Notes under the pieces: model-generated
Databases searched by the model: none
What the model was told of the DNA's origin: nothing
The model's input: the letters and a program-made list of their open reading frames with translations, nothing else
Shown here: in pieces, positions 1 to 7,818 of the stretch
Layout of the letters: each line of letters starts with the position of its first letter
Numbering within the stretch: the stretch's first letter is position 1
Program-made: the position numbers and the translations under genes
Assembly: GCF_001552215.1 (NCBI RefSeq)
Contig: NZ_BCQT01000014.1
Coordinates: 124,001-188,000, forward strand
Direction: 5' to 3'
DNA: 64,000 nucleotides
Origin: Actinomadura macra NBRC 14102
Lineage (GTDB): Bacteria; Actinomycetota; Actinomycetes; Streptosporangiales; Streptosporangiaceae

Positions 1-290
1 TTCTCGCGCTCCTCGGGGACGAGGCCGCACGCTGTGACGAAGGCCACCACCACCTCCCGGGTCGGCACGACGTTCCCGCTCAGGAGCCCGACCAACCCGG
101 TGGGGACGAGCACTCCGGTCTCCCTGACCCTTTCCTCGATCTCGGAGACGGGCAGGCCCGACCACTCCTGGAGCCGCCGCAGGAGGTCGAGGAACTCGGC
201 CGGGCTGCCGGCGTCGTCCGGCTGCGGGACCGCCCTGGTAACCGACACTGGAGTCCTCTCGCGACCAAGAACATGGGATTTCGTGGGCAT
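1..290 (-). CDS. Helix-turn-helix DNA-binding protein (partial, C-terminus beyond window)
   Basis: The reverse frame reads from an ATG at 290 without a stop to the window edge, about 96 codons. Residues 29-50 (FLDLLRRLQEWSGLPVSEIE) and a later segment ending VAFVTACGL resemble the small XRE-like N-terminal domain common in actinomycete regulators, where a leucine-rich helix, an SxxxLE helix and a VxAFVxACG helix follow in order. GAGGAG lies 9 nt before the ATG. A GTG at 248 with AGAGGA 5 nt upstream is an equally credible start. The gene is divergent from the histidine kinase. Its target and C-terminal domain cannot be seen. The family call rests on pattern similarity only. Confidence 0.6.
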   Translation of the reverse strand, partial: MPTKSHVLGRERTPVSVTRAVPQPDDAGSPAEFLDLLRRLQEWSGLPVSEIEERVRETGVLVPTGLVGLLSGNVVPTREVVVAFVTACGLVPEERE

Positions 291-392
291 CGTAGCGATC
301 TCCTCGGGCGAAGTGACTAATGTTCGCTATGCGGTCTCTTGACTTGATCATTGCGCCATGAGTCCGGCGCTCGTCCGATGGAGGGCCCTGCG

Positions 393-1637
393 ATGCCGCG
401 CTCCGGCGATCCGTCCTCGCGGACCCTGCGGCGTTCCGTCGAGACCAGGATCGGCACCACGTTCGTTCTCCTGATGCAGCTGCGCGTGCTCATCGTCGGC
501 GCCACCGTCCTCGCGGACGACAGGGTCCGCGCCGACCCGTGGGCGCTCGGTGTGCTGGCGGTGGCGGCGCTGGTGTCGGGCGTGGTCCTCGCGGGCTGGG
601 AGCGGGTCGTCCTGCGGCTGTTCGAACAGCCCGCACTGCTGGCCTTCGACGTGCTCATCGGCTACGCGGTGCTGAAGGTCGGCGGGATCTTCGGCCCGTA
701 CTTCCTGCTCACGGTCGTCGCCGCGGGCCTGGCCGGGCTGCTGTACCGATGGCCCGCGACCACTCTGCTGTGCCTCCAGCAGACCGTCCTGTACTACACG
801 GCGCTGTACCAGAGCGGTCCGGGCAAGACCGGCGCGGCGATGCCGCTGCTCGTTGCGCTGCCCGCCTTCTACGCGATCGGCGCGCTGGTGGGCACGGTCC
901 TGCGCCGGCTGTTCGACGAGCACGCCGCGGCCGAGGAGGCCCGCTGGCGGATGGAGGCCCTGGCCATGGCGGCCGAGGAACGGACCCGGCTGGCCAGGGA
1001 GATGCACGATTCGCTGACCGCGACGCTCGCCGGGATCGCGCTGTCGGCCACCGGCCTGCCCGCGTGGGTCCGCAGGTCGCCCGAACGCGCCGAGACCGAG
1101 GCGCGGCGCATCGCGACCGCCGCGCAGGTCGCCACCCGTGAGGCCCGCTCGCTCATCGCCGAGCTGCGCGACGACGCCGTCCAGCGTCCGCTGGGCGAGG
1201 CCCTGACGGAGCTGGCGACCGAATGGGAGAGCGTCGCCGGCATCCCCGCGCGGGTGGACGCCGAGGACGGCGCCGATCTCCCGCTGCGGGCGCGGCACGA
1301 GCTGGTGACGATCGTGCGGGAGGCGCTGGAGAACGTCCGGCGGCACGCGCACGCGTCCCAGGTCGAGATCGCGGTGGCGGCCGCGGACGGCGGCCTGGAG
1401 GTGCGGATCTGCGACGACGGCCGGGGGCTGCCGGGACGACCGGACGGCGACGGCTGGCTCGACGCCCTCTCCCGCGACGGCCACTACGGCCTCGTCGGCA
1501 TGCACGAGCGGGCCCGGCGGGCGGGCGGCAGGCTGGCCGTGGTGTCGGCTCCGGGTGCCGGCACCACGATCATGGTGCGGATGCCGGCGGCGGGCGCGGC
1601 GGACGAACCGGCCCCGGCCGCGCTCGGGAGGCAGTGA
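393..1637 (+). CDS. NarL-type sensor histidine kinase
   Basis: Membrane sensor kinase of the HisKA_3 type, expected to autophosphorylate and pass phosphate to the regulator encoded immediately downstream. The first ~190 residues hold several hydrophobic segments. The H-box LAREMHDSLTATLAGI puts the phospho-acceptor at about His205. A HATPase domain follows, with an N-box (ALENVRRHA, ~311) and a G-box (DDGRGLPG, ~341). The ATG at 393 is preferred because GGAGGG lies 7 nt upstream; in-frame starts at 351 (TTG) and 378 (ATG) exist. The stop TGA shares its last base with the regulator's ATG, so the pair is translationally coupled. No sensory domain names the stimulus. Confidence 0.9.
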   Translation: MPRSGDPSSRTLRRSVETRIGTTFVLLMQLRVLIVGATVLADDRVRADPWALGVLAVAALVSGVVLAGWERVVLRLFEQPALLAFDVLIGYAVLKVGGIFGPYFLLTVVAAGLAGLLYRWPATTLLCLQQTVLYYTALYQSGPGKTGAAMPLLVALPAFYAIGALVGTVLRRLFDEHAAAEEARWRMEALAMAAEERTRLAREMHDSLTATLAGIALSATGLPAWVRRSPERAETEARRIATAAQVATREARSLIAELRDDAVQRPLGEALTELATEWESVAGIPARVDAEDGADLPLRARHELVTIVREALENVRRHAHASQVEIAVAAADGGLEVRICDDGRGLPGRPDGDGWLDALSRDGHYGLVGMHERARRAGGRLAVVSAPGAGTTIMVRMPAAGAADEPAPAALGRQ

Positions 1638-2308
1638 TGGACGGGGCCGGCCGCTACCGGGTCATGATCGTGGACGACAACGCCTTCATCCGCGCCGGGC
1701 TGACCTCCGCGCTGGAGGCGACCGACGACATCGAGGTCGTGGGCGAGGCCGGGGACGGGCACCAGGCCCAGGAGCTTGCCTGGCAGCTGGTGCCCGACGT
1801 CGTGCTGCTGGACGTGCGGATGCCGCGCACCGACGGGATCAGCGCCGCCGCCGCGCTGAGCAGGATCAGCCGGGTGATCATGCTGACGCAGGTGGAGGAG
1901 CCCGAGGTGGTGCTCTCGGCCGTCCGCAACGGCGCGGTCGGCTACCTCGTTCACAACACCTTCACCGTGGACGAGCTCGCCGAGGCGATCCGGGACACGG
2001 TGCGGCACCGCGCCCACCCCCTCTCGCACGCGGCCAGCGCCGCGCTCATCGACGCCGCGCGGACGGACCGGGCCGCCGCGCCCGCCGCCGATCCGGCGGA
2101 GCAGCGCGCGCGGTTCGGCCTTTCGGCTCGCGAGGTCCAGGTCATGGATCTCATCGTGCGCGGTCATGCGAATCAGGACATCGCGGCCAAACTATTTCTC
2201 ACCGAGAAGACCGTCAAGAACTACATCAATCGCATTTATGCGAAGCTGGGGGCGCCGAACCGGGCGACGGCCATCGTCACCTGGCTCGGGATGCCTCCAA
2301 CCGGCTGA
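1637..2308 (+). CDS. LuxR/NarL-family response regulator
   Basis: A 223-residue regulator with an N-terminal receiver and a C-terminal LuxR helix-turn-helix. The receiver has acidic residues Asp13-Asp14, phospho-acceptor Asp59 (VLLDVRMPR) and the MLT switch threonine. The usual receiver lysine, normally in GYLLKD, is replaced: the sequence is GYLVHN, with His at about 106. The LuxR domain has LSAREVQVMDLIVRGHANQD and the recognition helix TEKTVKNYINRIYAKLG. It overlaps the kinase stop by 1 nt, so it is its cognate partner. Targets are unknown; the divergent HTH gene and the GH16 gene downstream are only neighbours. Confidence 0.92.
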   Translation: MDGAGRYRVMIVDDNAFIRAGLTSALEATDDIEVVGEAGDGHQAQELAWQLVPDVVLLDVRMPRTDGISAAAALSRISRVIMLTQVEEPEVVLSAVRNGAVGYLVHNTFTVDELAEAIRDTVRHRAHPLSHAASAALIDAARTDRAAAPAADPAEQRARFGLSAREVQVMDLIVRGHANQDIAAKLFLTEKTVKNYINRIYAKLGAPNRATAIVTWLGMPPTG

Positions 2309-2337
2309 GCTGGGCTTCCGTATTGAGGTCCCCTTGA

Positions 2338-2371
2338 GAAGCCGCTAGGGCCCTAGGGCCCTACGGGCTTC
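2338..2371 (+). terminator. Interrupted hairpin after the two-component operon
   Basis: GAAGCC and GGCTTC form the outer stem and TAGGGC/GCCCTA the inner stem, separated by a 2x2 mismatch, with loop CCTAGG. It begins 29 nt after the regulator's stop. There is no T-run, as is usual for actinobacterial terminators. A smaller CGGAG/CTCCG hairpin follows at 2372-2384. Confidence 0.6.
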
Positions 2372-2466
2372 CGGAGCGGCTCCGTAGCGTTCCAGACGAA
2401 GTAGCGAGTGAAGGCCGGTCCCACTTTCTCCGGACCGTGCGTCAATCCGTGTCTGGAGGCCTCATC

Positions 2467-3393
2467 ATGCAATTGCCGGCTCGAAACAGAATGGCGATTC
2501 TCACCGGCGGGATCCTGGCCGCCGGCGTTTCCGTCGCAGCGGCTGTGCAGGGCGTGTCCGCGGACCCCGAGCGTCCCGCCGCCCCGGTCGGCGCGCTGGA
2601 GCGCTCGGCGCCCGCCATCGCGGTGGGGGAGCCCGACCCGACAACCCACGAGGACACATGGGACTCGGGGAGCGGCAAGAAGGGCCAGGCCGTACCGTCG
2701 ACCGCCGCGCAGCGCTACAAGTGGGGGCGCCCGGCGGCCTCCGACGACTTCCGTGTCTTCAACCAGCGCGACTGGGAGGTCTACAAGGGCAAGGGCAACG
2801 GCGGCCTTGGCCGTCGCTTGGCCAGTGCCGTAACCGTGAAGAACGGGGTCCTGAAGATCACCGGGAACAGGAAGGGCGACACCGGCGGAGTCGCCTGGAT
2901 GCGGGGCGCGCAGAAGCGGGGCCGCTGGGAGGCCCGGGTCAAGATGAACCGCGCCTGCGCGTGCTACAACGCCAACCTGCTGCTCTGGCCGGTGCAGGGT
3001 GGCGGCGGCACCGACCCGCAGGGCGGCGGCGGTGAGATCGACTACATGGAGACGTACGGCGACAAGGGCCTGCGCAACGGAACGAACTTCTTCCTCCACT
3101 ACGGTCCCGAGAAGAAGGCCCTGCGCCTGGACGCGCACCTGAACGTCGATCTGCGGAAGTGGCACGCGTTCGCCGTCGAGTGGACCGCCACGTCCATGAC
3201 CGGCTACGTCGACGGCCGCCGGTGGTTCCACACCACCAAGCGCTCGGCGCTGCCGCCGGGGGCGATGGGCCAGGCCATCCAGCTCGACTGGTTCCCCAAC
3301 CTGACGCCGAGGACGGCGAAGGGCGTCAGCCGTACCGCCGACGCCACCCTCGAAGTCGACTGGATCCGCATGTACCCGCTCGGCAAGAAGTGA
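2467..3393 (+). CDS. Secreted glycoside hydrolase family 16-type protein
   Basis: A 308-residue exported protein. An Arg-containing N-terminus and hydrophobic core (MAILTGGILAAGVSVAAA) make a Sec signal peptide with likely cleavage after VSA, near residue 32. The GH16 catalytic signature is present as GEIDYME, with nucleophile Glu190, Asp192 and acid/base Glu195, inside a concanavalin-like fold; a later conserved block is YVDGRRWFH. The family cleaves beta-1,3 or beta-1,4 glucans or galactans, but the substrate here is not readable. GGAGG lies 7 nt before the ATG at 2467. It is paralogous to the gene at 4323-5174; both share an unusual CACY segment before the catalytic strand. Confidence 0.85.
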   Translation: MQLPARNRMAILTGGILAAGVSVAAAVQGVSADPERPAAPVGALERSAPAIAVGEPDPTTHEDTWDSGSGKKGQAVPSTAAQRYKWGRPAASDDFRVFNQRDWEVYKGKGNGGLGRRLASAVTVKNGVLKITGNRKGDTGGVAWMRGAQKRGRWEARVKMNRACACYNANLLLWPVQGGGGTDPQGGGGEIDYMETYGDKGLRNGTNFFLHYGPEKKALRLDAHLNVDLRKWHAFAVEWTATSMTGYVDGRRWFHTTKRSALPPGAMGQAIQLDWFPNLTPRTAKGVSRTADATLEVDWIRMYPLGKK

Positions 3394-3415
3394 CCGGCCG
3401 GCCACTTGGGAGGCG

Positions 3416-3448
3416 CCGCCCCTTCGGTTCCCTTCACCGTGGGGGCGG
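3416..3448. terminator. Possible bidirectional terminator
   Basis: CCGCCCC (3416-3422) and GGGGCGG (3442-3448) are inverted arms in the 83-bp convergent gap between the first GH16 gene and the lipoprotein gene. The loop is long at 19 nt, so support is moderate. Confidence 0.4.
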
Positions 3449-3476
3449 TGTCGTCATCCCCTCCGTGCGCGGCCCG

Positions 3477-3983
3477 TCAGCTCACGATCTGCCAGGTCTC
3501 CTCAGCGCGCCGCAGGACGAACCTCTCTTGGAGAGTGCTCACCGTCATGCTGCCGGCCGTCCAGTGCAGGGCGGCGAACGGAATGACGGCGTCCTCGCCC
3601 CTGAGCCGTCCGCCGGTCACCACCACGGTGCGCAGGGCCTGCCGCTCCTGAGGGCGCAGGACATGCGGGGTGTTCTGCACGCCGCGCGGGCAATTGCCCT
3701 TGAGAGCGGGGCCCTGGACGAAGTCTTCCCCCGCGGCGACGTAGCGGCAGACGGCCGTGTCGCCCGCGGCCTGCCCGCGGAGGAACGCCTGCAACGCCGC
3801 CCGCGCGCCACCGATCCCGTTCCGCGCGCCGGGGTCGGGCGCAGCGGCGGTGAGCTTCGGCGTGGCTTCCGCGGGGGGCGTGTACACCTTGCCGCCCTCG
3901 GAATCGCCGCCGCCGCACGCCGCCGCGAGCAGTGAAATCGAGAGCGCGGCGCAACCGGAGCGGACCAGAGATGCATGAGCCAT
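3477..3983 (-). CDS. Small lipoprotein of unknown function
   Basis: A 168-residue protein with a type II signal: positively charged start, hydrophobic run and lipobox LAAAC with Cys23, followed by a GGGDSEGG linker. The mature region has two Cys (near 99 and 117) and a C-terminal beta-rich part ending FVLRRAEETWQIVS, reminiscent of nuclear-transport-factor-like or DUF4878-type secreted domains; I could not place it firmly. It starts at ATG 3983 with GAGGAAGG 6 nt upstream. It sits between two GH16 paralogues, on the opposite strand. Function is not assigned. Confidence 0.8.
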   Translation of the reverse strand: MAHASLVRSGCAALSISLLAAACGGGDSEGGKVYTPPAEATPKLTAAAPDPGARNGIGGARAALQAFLRGQAAGDTAVCRYVAAGEDFVQGPALKGNCPRGVQNTPHVLRPQERQALRTVVVTGGRLRGEDAVIPFAALHWTAGSMTVSTLQERFVLRRAEETWQIVS

Positions 3984-4162
3984 GGCAAGCCTTCCTCAGG
4001 CGGAGGTCCGCACGCGTTTTCGAGGTCCGACCACCGCTCTGTTCGTGATCAGACGGCCTTGCGAAGATTAACGCTCCCCGCCGTGGATGACCAGGGCCGA
4101 AAATGACGTAGAGGTCACGTTTTTCGAACGTCATTCACTGCTGGGTCCCCTTTCCCCGGCAC

Positions 4163-4178
4163 GGGGTCCTAGGACCCC
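4163..4178. promoter_or_regulatory. 16-bp perfect palindrome upstream of second GH16 gene
   Basis: GGGGTCCTAGGACCCC is perfectly symmetric and lies 145 bp upstream of the GTG of the second GH16 gene, in the 339-bp divergent gap (3984-4322) between the lipoprotein gene and that hydrolase. The rest of the gap holds TGACGT/ACGTCA arms at 4104-4133 and nothing coding that I can support. The site could be an operator; the regulator is unknown. Confidence 0.4.
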
Positions 4179-4322
4179 TGGTCCGAGAATTGCGGATCCG
4201 TGGCGTTCCGATCCGCCGGCGAACGGAAAGCGTGCCGTCCGGGAGTTCTGAGGCGGGAGTTCGCAGTTCCGGGACGGTTCGGCGCGACGGCCGGACGACG
4301 AGGAGACGAGGAGTTCGCGGTC

Positions 4323-5174
4323 GTGGGAATGCCGGTGTCATGGGTCGTGCTGGGTTCGTGGGGCTGGCGGGTCGCCGTCATCGCGGGCTGCTTGCTGGTG
4401 GCCGGGGCGATTCTGCCTGACGGGGGCGGGTCTGTGCCCCCCTCCGGCATGGGCGGGCCCAGGACTGGGGGGACGGGCGCGGACCTGTCCGGAAAGGGGC
4501 CGCGCGATTGGGGCCGGCCCGTCGCGTCCGACGACTTTGACGGCACGGCCATCGACCGCGCCGCCTGGGACGTGTACGACGGGACTGGCCACGACGGGGC
4601 GGGCAGGCGCAGCCCCGCGGCGGTGTCCGTGCGCGACGGCGTCCTGACCATCACCGGGCGGCGCGGCGGGACGACCGGCGGTGTGGCCTGGATGCGCGGG
4701 GCACAAAGACACGGCCGGTGGGAGGCCCGGATCCGTATGTCGCGTGGTTGCGCCTGCTACCACCCCGTCCTGCTGTTGTGGCCGATCCACGGCGGCGGGG
4801 GAGTGAGCCCGGCGGGCGGCGGTGGTGAGATCGACTACACCGAGACGATCGATGACGGTCGACGCCGGCACACCGCGTTCTACCTGCACTACGGGCCTGA
4901 GCACGACGAGCGGCGGCTGGACGCGCGGCTCGCGCTCGACATGACGCGCTGGCACGTGTTCGCCGTCGAATGGACGCCGCGGGGAATCACCGGTTACGCC
5001 GACGGGCGGCGCTGGTTCCACACCGCGGACCCCGTCGCGCTGCCGCCCGGGCCGATGGGCCAGACCATCCAACTGGACTGGTTTCCTAAGGACCGTTACA
5101 AAACCGCACGAAATATCGATTCCACCGCACCGGTAACGCTGCAGGCCGACTGGATTCGGATGTACCGGCTGTAA
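4323..5174 (+). CDS. Secreted glycoside hydrolase family 16-type protein, paralogue
   Basis: A 283-residue paralogue of the 2467-3393 product. It has the GH16 motif GEIDYTE (Glu169, Asp171, Glu174), the same cysteine pair (GCACYHPVLLLWP) and the C-terminal block YADGRRWFH through IQLDWFP. The N-terminus has a hydrophobic stretch (WRVAVIAGCLLVAGAIL) acting as signal peptide or anchor. The GTG at 4323 is chosen for GAGGAG 9 nt upstream; an ATG lies two codons later at 4329. Longer in-frame extensions back to 4200 have no signal sequence and no ribosome site. Catalytic residues are intact, so it is probably active on a beta-glucan-type polymer, substrate unknown. Confidence 0.83.
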   Translation: MGMPVSWVVLGSWGWRVAVIAGCLLVAGAILPDGGGSVPPSGMGGPRTGGTGADLSGKGPRDWGRPVASDDFDGTAIDRAAWDVYDGTGHDGAGRRSPAAVSVRDGVLTITGRRGGTTGGVAWMRGAQRHGRWEARIRMSRGCACYHPVLLLWPIHGGGGVSPAGGGGEIDYTETIDDGRRRHTAFYLHYGPEHDERRLDARLALDMTRWHVFAVEWTPRGITGYADGRRWFHTADPVALPPGPMGQTIQLDWFPKDRYKTARNIDSTAPVTLQADWIRMYRL

Positions 5175-5233
5175 TGGCTCGGCGACTGAGGAAGGCTTGT
5201 GTGTGATCAATAGATCCACTACGCATGTGCACC

Positions 5234-5283
5234 GTGGTTCTTCGGCTCCCTCCCCGGACACCCCGCCCGGCGCGAAGAACCAC
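5234..5283 (+). promoter_or_regulatory. 11-bp inverted repeat in the globin 5' leader
   Basis: GTGGTTCTTCG (5234-5244) and CGAAGAACCAC (5273-5283) are perfect inverted arms with a 28-nt C-rich loop. The downstream arm ends 1-2 nt before the GGAGAGG ribosome site of the globin gene. As RNA it would put a stem directly against the ribosome site; as DNA it is a widely spaced dyad. Confidence 0.5.
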
Positions 5284-5297
5284 TGGAGAGGTGTGGT

Positions 5298-5705
5298 ATG
5301 GACGCGCAACGACTCAAGGAGAACTTCGCCATGGTCGATGCGAACGGAATTGAAGTAGCCGAATACTTCTATGCAGATCTGTTCGGACGGGAACCGCAGC
5401 TCAGGCCGATGTTCCCGGCCGCCATGACAAAGCAGCACGAGAAACTTCTCGGTGCGTTGTCGCATATCGTGTCGATGGTCGACGACGCCCCGGGTCTCGT
5501 TCCGTTCCTGCGCGACCTCGGCCGCCGGCACGGCGCGTTCGGTGTTGTCCGGGAGCACTACCCCCAGGTGGGCGCCAGCCTGATGACCACCCTCGCCTAC
5601 TTCACCGGCCAAGACTGGGACGAGGACCTGGAGCGCGACTGGCAGACCGCCTACGCCCAGGTCGCCCGGGTCATGTCCGATGCCGCGACCGAGCCCGTCT
5701 TCTGA
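5298..5705 (+). CDS. Single-domain globin (flavohaemoglobin-type)
   Basis: A 135-residue globin closely resembling the haem domain of flavohaemoglobins. Proximal His F8 is His87 in REHYPQVG, B10 Tyr is about residue 25 (YFYADLF), CD1 Phe is in MFP (39) and the E7 position is Gln46. Such proteins bind O2 or NO; without a reductase domain it would need an external electron donor, and the next gene could supply one. GGAGAGG precedes the ATG. Only 6 nt separate its stop from the GTG of the globin-reductase paralogue, so the two arose by duplication and are co-transcribed. Confidence 0.9.
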   Translation: MDAQRLKENFAMVDANGIEVAEYFYADLFGREPQLRPMFPAAMTKQHEKLLGALSHIVSMVDDAPGLVPFLRDLGRRHGAFGVVREHYPQVGASLMTTLAYFTGQDWDEDLERDWQTAYAQVARVMSDAATEPVF

Positions 5706-5711
5706 ACCGCC

Positions 5712-6863
5712 GTGGACGCACAGCGATTGAAGGACAACTTCGCGCACGTCGCCGAACAGGGCGACGCGGTCGCCCTGTTCTTCTACTCCGACCTGTTCGT
5801 GCGTAACCCGCACCTGCGCGACATGTTCCCCGTCGGGATGACCGGCCAGCGCGACAAGCTGCTCGGCGCGCTCGGACGGATCGTCGCCCAGGCGGACGAC
5901 CTGCCCACCCTCGTCCCCTTCCTGCAGCAACTCGGACGTGACCACCGCAGGTTCGGGATCATCGCCGAGCACTATCCGCACGTCGGCGCCAGCCTGCTCG
6001 CCACGCTTCGCCACTTCTCCGGGTCCACCTGGACCGACGAGGTCGCCGAGGACTGGAGCGCCGCCTACACGCTCGTGGCCAAGGTCATGCTCGAGGCCGC
6101 CGACGAGGACGCCCTGACACGCCCCGCCTGGTGGAACGGTCAGGTCATCGGCGTCGAGCGGCGGCGCTTCGACATCGCCGTCCTGCGGATCCAGCCCGAC
6201 CGTCCGCTGCCCTACCTCGCGGGCCAGTCGGTCGCGGTGGAGGTCCCGTCGCGGCTCCGGCAATGGCGCTACTACTCGATGGCGAACGCCCCCCGCCCCG
6301 ACCACACTGTGGACTTCCACGTCCGGCTCGTGGACGGCGGGCCCGTCAGCTCCGTGCTGGTGCGCTCCATGCAGACCGGCGACCACCTGCGCATGGGCGC
6401 GCCCATCGGCACGCTCACGCTGGACGAGTCGTCCGGCCGGGACGTGCTGCTCGTCGCGGGCAGCACCGGCCTGGCCCCGCTCAAGGCCATCCTCGAACAG
6501 CTCGCGCGCCGTCCGATCCCGCCGCGCGTGCACCTGTTCTTCGGTGCCCGGAACCGGGATGGCCTGTACGATCTGGAAGACCTGACCAAGCTCGCCCACG
6601 AGCACGCTTGGCTCACGGTCGTGCCCGCCGTGTCGGATGAATCGGCCGGGCATGGGTTCTCCACGCTGCTCCAGTCGGGGGACGGCGACGTGGAGTACGG
6701 GAACCTCCCCGACGTCGTGGCCCGTCACGGGCCCTGGAGCGCTCACGACGCCTACGTATGCGGCCCGTCCGAGATGGTCGGGCGGACCGTCGAGCGGCTT
6801 ACGCTGCTCGGCCTGGAGCGTGCGCGCATCCGGCTGGAAACATTCGCAGACGCCCAGAGGTGA
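5712..6863 (+). CDS. Flavohaemoglobin-like globin-FAD/NAD(P)H reductase
   Basis: A 383-residue fusion expected to act as nitric oxide dioxygenase or globin reductase in the cytoplasm. Residues 1-135 are a globin with proximal His87 (AEHYPHVG), B10 Tyr25 and E7 Gln46. A ferredoxin-reductase-like half follows, with FAD motif RQWRYYSMA (~183), nucleotide-binding VAGSTGLAP (~248) and C-terminal CGPSEMVG (~350). The first 50 residues are nearly the same as the preceding single-domain globin. The GTG start lies 6 nt after the upstream stop. The order globin-FAD-NAD matches canonical flavohaemoglobins, and the length is slightly below the usual ~400. Confidence 0.9.
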   Translation: MDAQRLKDNFAHVAEQGDAVALFFYSDLFVRNPHLRDMFPVGMTGQRDKLLGALGRIVAQADDLPTLVPFLQQLGRDHRRFGIIAEHYPHVGASLLATLRHFSGSTWTDEVAEDWSAAYTLVAKVMLEAADEDALTRPAWWNGQVIGVERRRFDIAVLRIQPDRPLPYLAGQSVAVEVPSRLRQWRYYSMANAPRPDHTVDFHVRLVDGGPVSSVLVRSMQTGDHLRMGAPIGTLTLDESSGRDVLLVAGSTGLAPLKAILEQLARRPIPPRVHLFFGARNRDGLYDLEDLTKLAHEHAWLTVVPAVSDESAGHGFSTLLQSGDGDVEYGNLPDVVARHGPWSAHDAYVCGPSEMVGRTVERLTLLGLERARIRLETFADAQR

Positions 6864-6868
6864 GCCCG

Positions 6869-7672
6869 ATGAACTCCCCGAACCTTCCCGTCGTGTCCGA
6901 TGGCGCCCGGCTGACGCCGGGTGAGATCCAGTCGGTGGTGTTCGCGCGGGCCGCCCGGGGCCGCCGCGGCTACGACGAGGGGCAGGTCCGGACCTTCCTG
7001 CGGCGCGTGGAGCGGGAACTCGTCCAGATCATCAAGGACAAGGCCGCGCTCAACGGCGAGGTAGACCGACTCCGTGCCCAGGTCGCCAAGGGCGGGCCGA
7101 CGGTGCTGGCGCCCGAGGACGCCCATTTCCAGGCCGTCCGGATCCTGTCCCAGGCCCAGCAGACCGCCGACCTGTACGTCGCCGACGCCGAGCGCTACAC
7201 CCGTGAGCTGGCGCACGAGGCCCGGCTGCATCGGGAGGCGATCCTGTTCGACGCCAAGGGCCGTGCGGAACATCTCCTGGAGGACGCCCACCGCAAGGCC
7301 GCGGAGGTCGCCGAGGCCGTGGTCCGCGCGGGCACGCCCTCCGCCGCCGTCCCACCCGCCCAGCCTGCCCAGCCCGCGGTTCCGGCCGTGCCGGCGGTGG
7401 GCGGCGGCGCGTCCGGTTCGAACAATGCGTCAGGGGCGGCCAAGGCGTCCGACGGGGCGAACGCGAACAACGCGTCCGGCGCGGTCGGGCAGTCGGACGA
7501 GGAGCGCCGCCGGATGGAACAGGAGATCGCCTACCTGCGGACTTACAGCGACGTCTACCGGACCCACCTGCGCTCCTATCTTGAGGCCCTTCTGCGGAAC
7601 GTCGACGAGTGGGAGAGTTCCGAGCGGGCATCCCTGCCCCGCGGGGCGGCGGAGCCGCCCTCCCGGAGCTGA
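6869..7672 (+). CDS. DivIVA-domain coiled-coil protein
   Basis: A 267-residue cytoplasmic protein. Residues ~14-45 match the DivIVA N-terminal domain (IQSVVFARAARGRRGYDEGQ, then VRTFLRRVEREL), followed by a coiled coil to about 155. An Ala/Pro/Asn-rich low-complexity linker and a second short helix ending LEALLRNVDEWE follow. DivIVA relatives recruit partners to curved membranes or scaffold polar growth. It begins 5 nt after the flavohaemoglobin stop, so it is coupled to the globin genes, an association that has no obvious explanation. AGAGGTGAG supplies the ribosome site. It is not the main Wag31/DivIVA, which is expected beside ftsZ-sepF. Confidence 0.85.
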   Translation: MNSPNLPVVSDGARLTPGEIQSVVFARAARGRRGYDEGQVRTFLRRVERELVQIIKDKAALNGEVDRLRAQVAKGGPTVLAPEDAHFQAVRILSQAQQTADLYVADAERYTRELAHEARLHREAILFDAKGRAEHLLEDAHRKAAEVAEAVVRAGTPSAAVPPAQPAQPAVPAVPAVGGGASGSNNASGAAKASDGANANNASGAVGQSDEERRRMEQEIAYLRTYSDVYRTHLRSYLEALLRNVDEWESSERASLPRGAAEPPSRS

Positions 7673-7732
7673 CCCGCGGCCGCTGGGGTCGGCAGGGCCC
7701 GGTCCGAATGCCGATCAGGCGCGCGGGCCGGT

Positions 7733-7758
7733 TCACGCGTGCCCCGGGACGCGCGTGA
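7733..7758 (+). terminator. Hairpin between DivIVA-like gene and ftsY
   Basis: TCACGCG (7733-7739) and CGCGTGA (7752-7758) pair with a 12-nt loop, 61 nt after the DivIVA-like stop. No T-run. Confidence 0.4.
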
Positions 7759-7818
7759 GACGGGGATGGGCGCAGCGTGGTCGGCGCAGGGGCGCCGGTC
7801 TGGAAAACTGGGGGCGCT

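Noticed and set aside
4338-6746. An 802-codon open frame on the minus strand across the GH16 and globin genes
   Set aside because: It is antisense to three well-supported genes, has His/Gly/Arg-biased composition and no family motifs; long antisense frames are expected at this GC content.
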